Origin: Rotaria sordida
Lineage: Eukaryota > Rotifera > Eurotatoria > Philodinida > Philodinidae
DNA: 64,000 nt
Direction: 5' to 3'
Assembly: GCA_905250125.1 (NCBI GenBank)
Contig: CAJNOL010000049.1
Span: forward strand, 1-64,000
In this document: positions 57,057 through 64,000 of the stretch, piece by piece
How the letters are laid out: every line of letters starts with the position of its first letter
How positions within the stretch are numbered: position 1 is the stretch's first letter
The notes under the pieces: generated by a model
Seen by the model: only the letters and a program-made list of their open reading frames with translations
What the model was told of the DNA's origin: nothing
Databases searched by the model: none
Translations under genes and position numbers: made by a program

Positions 57057-60000
57057 ATGACCCAATCATCCTTTCCTTTTTTATTGTCCTCATCTTCATC
57101 TTACCATCGTTTGATCACTTTAATAACAATTTTACTTTTAAATCCGTTGCCCATTATTTATGGTGCACCGACAAAAAAAGCTACCAATGATGTAACGGCA
57201 ATACAACGACAAAAACGGCAAAGTATTCCCAATGATGAGGATGGCATAAATTTAAATGATTCAAATGAATATCTTATTTCACCTGAACCAGATATCAATT
57301 TTGACGGATTATTAGGTTTGAAAATTCTTCTTTTTTTTGTTTTTTAAAGATATATATGTATGTATAAATTTATTTCTAAATAGGTTGCAAATATGATACA
57401 AATCTGTGTAATCAAAATGAAGCTTGTTACGATGGTAAGTTTTATTTATAGAACATATTTAAAAATTTATCAATGAAATAATAATATCTTCTCTATGCTC
57501 AGATTCTCGAAGTTTTTTTTTTTCATTAGATTGATAAACTACATAGTATTGTAAATTAAAAGTTTTTAGAAATTTTGAAATTTATGACATATCAAACCAT
57601 GTGAAACACGATTATCTAAAGTTTTTGAAATTTTCTTTTATCAGGAATCTAAATATCGCTGTTTTATTGAGCTCCACTACATTTCCAAGTATAACTGCAG
57701 GATACTAAATTCAAAATCAGTAATTAGGAAAATATTACAAAGTTATAAATTAACATTGATTAAAATAAGATTGATTTGTTTTTTTCTAACTTACATAGGA
57801 ATATTATAAAAATTGTTCCACAAAAAAACAAAAAAGAATCATTTGATTTTGGTTTTTTTTCTTTTTGTATAGATGATCTCTTTGGACAATGTTGGAATGG
57901 TGAAGGATCAGCAGGTTCAGCATTAAAATTACCAGCCGGTGTTGATGGACTTACCGATGATAAATTGATTGCTATTGAACAAACATTAGATTTTTTAACT
58001 CGTTATCATCTTAGTTGGAAAGATTATATGACACAATGTATTCTATCACATATATTATCTGATGAATATGAAATAGATCGTAATCGTTTGGAAATATTTT
58101 ATGAAGATTGTTTAAATAAAGATAAAGTATTAGATGAATTAGCAGCTATTCAAGAAGATCATATGTATCGTCGTCAATTAGGATTGTATCGTCAAAATAA
58201 AAGTAAATATTAAAATTTGTATTATTTTCTTGTCTTTTCTTTTTTTTTAAAAAATCTTTTGAACTTTTTAGTTTATTATACCGATCCATATTTTCCATTA
58301 ACTAAATCGGATAAAACAATGATGCGTCTTGATAATTCATATGGTGGTCCATTATTGATGGAATTTATTGAACCAAATGAAATAGATATTGAACAATCTC
58401 GTTTATTACCAATGACAAATAAACTTGCACAAGCAATAGCTCAAAAAGTCGAACAAGAAGAAATAAAAAAATTAAATCAGTTAAACACATATTATATTGA
58501 TGATGATGATGATGATGATAGTAATGATGAACTTATATTAAACGAACGACCAACAAAATTACTTGAAGAAGAATCAATAATGAGTAATAAAAATTTCTTT
58601 TTGGTTTTTTTTTTGATTTTTGATTTTTGTATTTATAGACGAACCAAGTAAAATATCTGTACATACAAGTGAAGGTCATCCAGGTTTACTAGAAACATTA
58701 CAAATAAATAATAATAAACAAGTATTACCATTATTCATGGAAGATACTATGAGTAATGATCTCTTTTCATGTTACTCTTTTGATATAATACATACATATA
58801 TATATTTTCCTTGTTATCCTTAGCACGTAAAATTCTAACAAATAATAAGACGACAAATAAAAGTGATACCCAACGTTATTTTGCAGTTGAAACAGCTCAA
58901 GGCTACATTATAATCAACCGAGAGTATGGATATGTTCATTTTATTTTCTATTCTATCTTTATATGTATAATGTATATATTTATCTGTCGTCTAGCTTTAA
59001 AGATGAAATCGAAGGAGCTCGATTATTATCACTTTTAGCACAAATCAATTCATGGCCAGCAGCTATTTTTACTGAACTTAAGTATGAAAATAAATTCTTT
59101 TTTTTTTAATCAATTATTACATAAATATTTTATTTTATTTTAAAGTGCTGACCATCGTATATTAACATTTCATGTTTTGGATAATGCTTATCAAATAAAT
59201 GCAAGCAATGTTGCTAGTGCAGCTTGTTAGTGTATAGTTTCTTTTTTTTTTCTTAAGAATTAATTAGGTCCATTTGGAAACAGAAAACAAGAAAATATTC
59301 TCATATTTAAATAAGCATATGTGTTCGTCATCAATATTGTAGTAGTAATATATCATTTGTTGACTACTTATAATATAGCATACAAAACTGAGAATTTTTT
59401 TTTCCGCCTACAAACCAAAGAACACGTCGACGTATAGACTAATTGATAGGTTTATTTATGAGGAATAAATATATATATGGAAGTCAGGATTGTTTAAATA
59501 CTAATTTTGTTCCTTTTTTTTTTCTACTTTTATCTATCTGATTATAACTTCTAAGATTATTCAATGGATTTATAATTAAATATAATTTTGAAAATAGAAA
59601 AAAGGAAACGTTTTTTTGAAAAATAAAATTTCTTTTTGTTGATGTGTTCTCATTGTCATTTTTATATGCTGATCCATTTATCGCCATTTGTATGTTCGTC
59701 ATCTATCATTTAAAAATATTATCTGCTCAATTTCATTATGTCTTTTTTGTCTTTTGTCTCTTCTTTTTGTTTTTTATATTCAAAATAATAGACAGATAAC
59801 ATCATCCTTTATCGATTTCTTTTCTTCTATATTTTTTTTGACAGATTCCATAATGAAATTAACTCTCGAGAGACAATTTTAAAGTTGAGCAAGAAGAAAA
59901 AAAATATGACGTTAACCAGAATAATCATATGTTGATCAAATTTAATATTATAGAGATAGAAAAAAACAGAAAAATATAAAGACGAAAGAAATTCTATTTC

Positions 60001-63000
60001 ATTTATTTTATTTTCTTTATTTTAGTAAACAATCAAAAAAGTATTGAAAATCAATTGGGCATTCATGTAACTGATTCTGGCATTGGCAATCCTAGACGAG
60101 TAAGAGATAGAGAAATAAATAGGAAAATATGCAAATGTAAAACTAGATGAGATGAAGAATAATCAGAAAATATAACAAGCACGTTTATTATTATTTTTTT
60201 GTTCCTAGATCGACACAGTGAGTGCTACACACATATACGAACATATAAGAAAGGAAAAAGAGAGAGAGAGAAAGAGAGGGAAGACATAAGAAATATTATC
60301 TGACTATTGTGTAGTATGTCGATGTTGGCTCTACTAGTGGCTAGTGATTGCAATTAGAACATGCCTTGAGGCTCAAAGTCGATACTTGACTCTCTTTCTC
60401 TCTTATACAGGCGCAACAAATCGAGATTCATCATATTTACTATCAAAACGAATACAATGATAATATGAGCCTAAGATACACATATAGACATTGCAGGATA
60501 ATCTATAAATGATGAATGTTATTTCTTAATACTATGTTACATTGAGCAGTAATACATCAGATTTTTTTTTTCTTTCACTATTGTTCAAAATGATAACGAT
60601 ACAAACAAAAACTAGAAAAAAAGGAGGAAGGACTGTTTTTCATTCTTCTTTTTCTTCTTCTTCTTTCTTCTTTCAAGTAAAAATAAGAGATAAAATCGTA
60701 TCTCATTCTGTTTTTTTTTCTTGCTTCGTTCCTTTTTATTATGCTAAGAATAGATTGCTTATCATCTGACTATGTTAAATATTATACTAACACCGCATTT
60801 CCTGTTTGCATCTATCTTTTCCGGTAAGTTAATGAAAATTGATCTTTGATTTCTGTTCTATTTTACTATAGTATGACGAATATTAGAATTTAGAATACTT
60901 GGTTATACATGTGTTGTTTCTTTTTTTCAAAGACAATTTCTTGCTCAAATTCTAATTAAGTAGTAAAATAAATTTGTAAAATTTATATACATAATATCGA
61001 AATTTTTTTTGCTAAAAATGTTTTGACAATCAAACAAAACAAAACATTTCTCAAATAAGAATTATCCACCAAAGCAGAAACTTTAGAATAAAAGATTAAA
61101 GTTTTTGTAAAATCGATAATGTTCATAGTTTTTACAATATAAAACTTACTGTAATGTATTTGTTATCGTTATCTATAAATTCCTGTTTCTTATAAATAGA
61201 AAGCATACTTAACGACATTTAGAACTCGATAATCTACTAGAACGTACCGAGCATTTTTTATCTCTGTGTATTTTGTTTTTTAAGTCATGTCATTTAAATC
61301 CATTTATCAACATATAACCTTTTATAGTTTTATCTATGACATATTTTTATCTATTTATTCATTTGTTTCTTTTATGAATATTGACAATTCAAATCTATAA
61401 TGTACATTTCAGCCACAATTGAAAAATTATATAATATTAGATTTATTATTAAAAAACTTAATTTATTTTCATTGTCATTAGTTTCAAAAATATAAACACT
61501 ACTACTCTTCTGCATATTTAGCTTTCATTTTTTTGTTCAATGTCTCTTAATGTATATACGTTCTACAAGAAATAGATCGATGAAACATAGAGAATATCTA
61601 TTGAATTTTTCTTAATTTTGATGTGCGTGTGTGTTTGTCGGTGTGACTTTTCCGTAGATCTGTGCATGAGCGGGTACGTTAACAAAGATCGAGCATCCAT
61701 TAGATTCACACGCGAATGCATGCATAATTGATAATTCTTCTCTACTACTTTGCGTCAACCTTAATTTTAGCAAGCAACTTACTAATACAAAAGCTCAATT
61801 GATGAAGAAAAAAAAATCGGAGAAAAATTGTTTTATTTCATCTGTCTCGCTTTTTTCTTCTTCTTCTTCTTCTTCTCTTTACCGTTAGTATAATTAGATG
61901 ACGCATTTATATGCAAAGATAAAAGAAGCCGTTGAAAACAGTTAATCATATTATTCATATATAGAGAAAAAAATTCAAAAATGTAAGAGTAAGCAAACAA
62001 AATAAAAAGTGTTGAATATGATCACATTTAATATTACAACAAAAAAAAAAGAAGAAAGATGTCTTCCTCTTTTTTTTTTTCGTAAGGAATTATTAATGAA
62101 AAGTGTCTTAGAAAATCTAGTTATAAAAGACGGAAAGAAAAGAAAATGGAAGATAGAAGAAGAAAAAATTATTATAATTGTCATAAAAAAAAAGAAGAAG
62201 TAACTTAGTTGTCTTGATTCATTATTTACAGGGTAGTCAATTATCAGTTGAACGACAAAATGGTTCACAATGGGCATTTGTTGCAGCGGCTATTTGTGTT
62301 ATGGTACTTCTTATTATGGGTGCATTTGCTTTCCTATATTTTATTAAGCGTAATGATCGTATTCGAAATAAACTTGCTGAAATAACACATATAAGAGGTT
62401 TATCAACAAATTATTATCAAGTAAATGAATTTATTTATTTAGAAAAGAAAATTTTTAAGTATTATTATTATTATTATTATTTTTCTAAAGGATTTATGTC
62501 GACAACGAATGCAAGTACAACCAACAGGTAGTAAATCACCTGATATACATAAGACTCAGCAAGTACCACCATCAAGTACAGGAGCAACAACAGTATCAGG
62601 TACTAGTCATGTTAAACATAATAGTGAAGGTTCATCAACTCGAAGTTCAACATCATCATGGTTAGAAAATTTTCTTTATTATATTAAATATATTCTTTGA
62701 TTTTTCTTTCGTTCTTTTAATTCATTTTAGGAGTGAAGAACCTGTAGCTCCAGTTAATATGGACATCATGACTGGACATCTGATTTTAGTATAAAAATTT
62801 AATTTCGTTTTTTTTTTGTTTTTTGATTTTTATAAATTTCATTTTTTAGTCCTATATGGAAGATCATCTACGTAATCGACATCGTTTAGAAGCTGAATGG
62901 CAAGCATTATGTACAGATGAAGCAAGTGAAGAACGAGTATCATGTGCTGTTGCAGTTTCAGAATCAAATGCCAATAAAAATCGATATATTGATTGTATAC

Positions 63001-63217
63001 CATGTAAGTTCAACTAGTTAACTTGTGACCTACTAATTAGAATGATGATAAATGCATGTAGACATATACATCAATTGACATTTATTTGCACTTATTTTCA
63101 ATTGTCATTGCTTTTTTATCCTGTTTTTTTTTTATTATATGTGTTTTTCATCAATGCCGCCTTCAGTGGGTCACACATGTTAAGCATAACTATCTGAAAA
63201 GATTTCTTTCATATTTA

Positions 63218-63250
<33 letters not shown>

Positions 63251-63963
63251 CTTTCTCTATATGTAGATAGATGAATATAAAATGAGTTAACTAAGAGAAT
63301 AGAATAAGAAATAGAAGAAAAGAAAGGTAAATGTTAGTTCCGCTCGTCTTTCTTTTCTCATTACTGTTAATTAGAAGTGAGAATCGAAATTTGAGCTGTA
63401 TAACTCCTACTCATTTCCTTTTTTCCATGCATGCACAAGAAGTGCTACATTGTGCATGAAGTGCTCACATCGTCTTAGGATTCAAATTGACATGTCATTA
63501 TTATCATCATCATCATCATCATTTTTGCTTCATCAAAGAAAACAAACACATTTATATTTAAACTATCTTCTTTTTTTTTTCTTATAAAGATGATCATGCC
63601 CGTATTCGACTTGCCAACAATGGCGATGATGATTATATCAATGCAAGTCCAATCGTAAGTATTTTATTTATAAAAACAAATAAATGAATCTATTTTCTTA
63701 TTATTAGACTGATTCTGATCCAAAATGCAAATATATTGCTACACAAGGTCCAATGCCAAATACAACAAATGCATTTTGGCAAATGGTTTGGGAACAAGGA
63801 TCGTGTGTTATTGTAGCATTGACTCGACCGAGTAATATAATAAGTTTATTTTTGTTATTTAAACATTTTATAATTATTTTGTTTTTTCTTAGTTGAAAAT
63901 GGTATTACTATGTGTCATCATTATTGGCCAATCGAAGGTTCAGCACGATTTAACGATTTTGAA
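57057..63963 (+). CDS. PTPRN: Receptor-type tyrosine phosphatase-like N (IA-2/IDA-1), 5' part
   Basis: Dense-core-vesicle membrane protein with a pseudophosphatase domain. Sixteen exons fit in phase from 57057-57315 to 63893-63963 (2238 nt, 746 codons); the gene runs past the window. Order: signal peptide ending near PIIYGAP, a possible RQKR cleavage site, a RESP18-like Cys motif (GCKYDTNLC...[11 protein letters not shown]; human GCLFDRRLC...IQDGLFGQCQ), an acidic low-complexity region with a poly-Asp run, and the membrane-proximal ectodomain ([15 protein letters not shown] ... [15 protein letters not shown] ... [11 protein letters not shown]). Then the transmembrane helix [57 protein letters not shown], and the start of the phosphatase fold ([44 protein letters not shown]). 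The catalytic loop lies beyond the window, so activity cannot be judged. The 2.1-kb intron 60100-62231 is plain AT-rich DNA. Confidence 0.93.
63219..63250. repeat. CTAT microsatellite
   Basis: Eight tandem (CTAT) units in the PTPRN intron between exons 62850-63003 and 63590-63654, followed by a short CT-rich run. Confidence 0.85.
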
Positions 63964-64000
63964 GTATAAGACAAAAAAAAACAAGAAAAATTTTTTAAAT

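Noticed and set aside
1..64000. Prokaryotic-type features (operons, ribosome-binding sites, CRISPR arrays, integrases, defence islands) and tRNA/rRNA genes
   Set aside because: Pervasive GT-AG introns and metazoan gene content rule out a prokaryotic or phage origin. No array of identical spaced repeats was found, and no sequence matching tRNA A/B boxes or rRNA.

Overview
This is a eukaryotic (metazoan) window, roughly three-quarters A+T by eye. Its genes are broken by many 45-80 nt GT-AG introns and a few introns of 0.6-2 kb. Gene content is that of a small ciliated animal with muscle and secretory cells: troponin T, kinesin-2 KIF3A, HYLS1, NCoR, RPAP3 and IA-2/PTPRN. The best taxonomic hint is an intronless 678-residue protein (29669-31705). 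It has the layout I associate with a large family in bdelloid rotifers: a conserved N-terminal module, an ADP-ribosyltransferase-like middle and kinesin-light-chain-type TPRs. A bdelloid, perhaps a Rotaria relative, is my inference and is not proven by the sequence alone.

Layout. 1.3-5.1 kb: a small secreted or membrane orphan (+), then troponin T, a proline-rich orphan and a phosphohistidine phosphatase (PHPT1), all on the minus strand. 6.1-25.5 kb, minus strand: a second PHPT1 copy, KIF3A (690 aa reconstructed) and a large NCoR/SMRT-type corepressor. 25.5-36.2 kb: mostly non-coding, with the TPR/ART-like gene and a TTAA-flanked MITE. 36.2-39.2 kb: a complete cytochrome P450 (521 aa) with a 753-bp Helitron-like element inside one intron. 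42.6-49.1 kb: a one-pass LRR membrane protein, a 144-aa orphan, and HYLS1 convergent with it. 52.5-54.0 kb: RPAP3. 57.1 kb to the right edge: the 5' part of PTPRN/IA-2 (first 746 codons), running out of the window inside its phosphatase-like domain.

Gene models were built by eye from splice sites. For TnT, both PHPT1 copies, KIF3A, the P450, the LRR gene, HYLS1, RPAP3, the 144-aa orphan and PTPRN, the summed exon lengths are whole multiples of three and phases agree at every junction. NCoR was phased only in its 5' exons.

The genes do not form one pathway. KIF3A (anterograde intraflagellar transport) and HYLS1 (basal body/ciliogenesis) are both ciliary. Troponin T is the thin-filament calcium switch and PTPRN belongs to dense-core vesicles. 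No defence island, CRISPR array or other unfamiliar multi-gene system is visible. The most distinctive non-genic property is a series of long imperfect palindromes (about 0.5-1 kb) in introns and intergenic DNA. With them come a Helitron with textbook ends, a piggyBac-like MITE, a repeat shared by two introns, and two clusters of short palindromic motifs.
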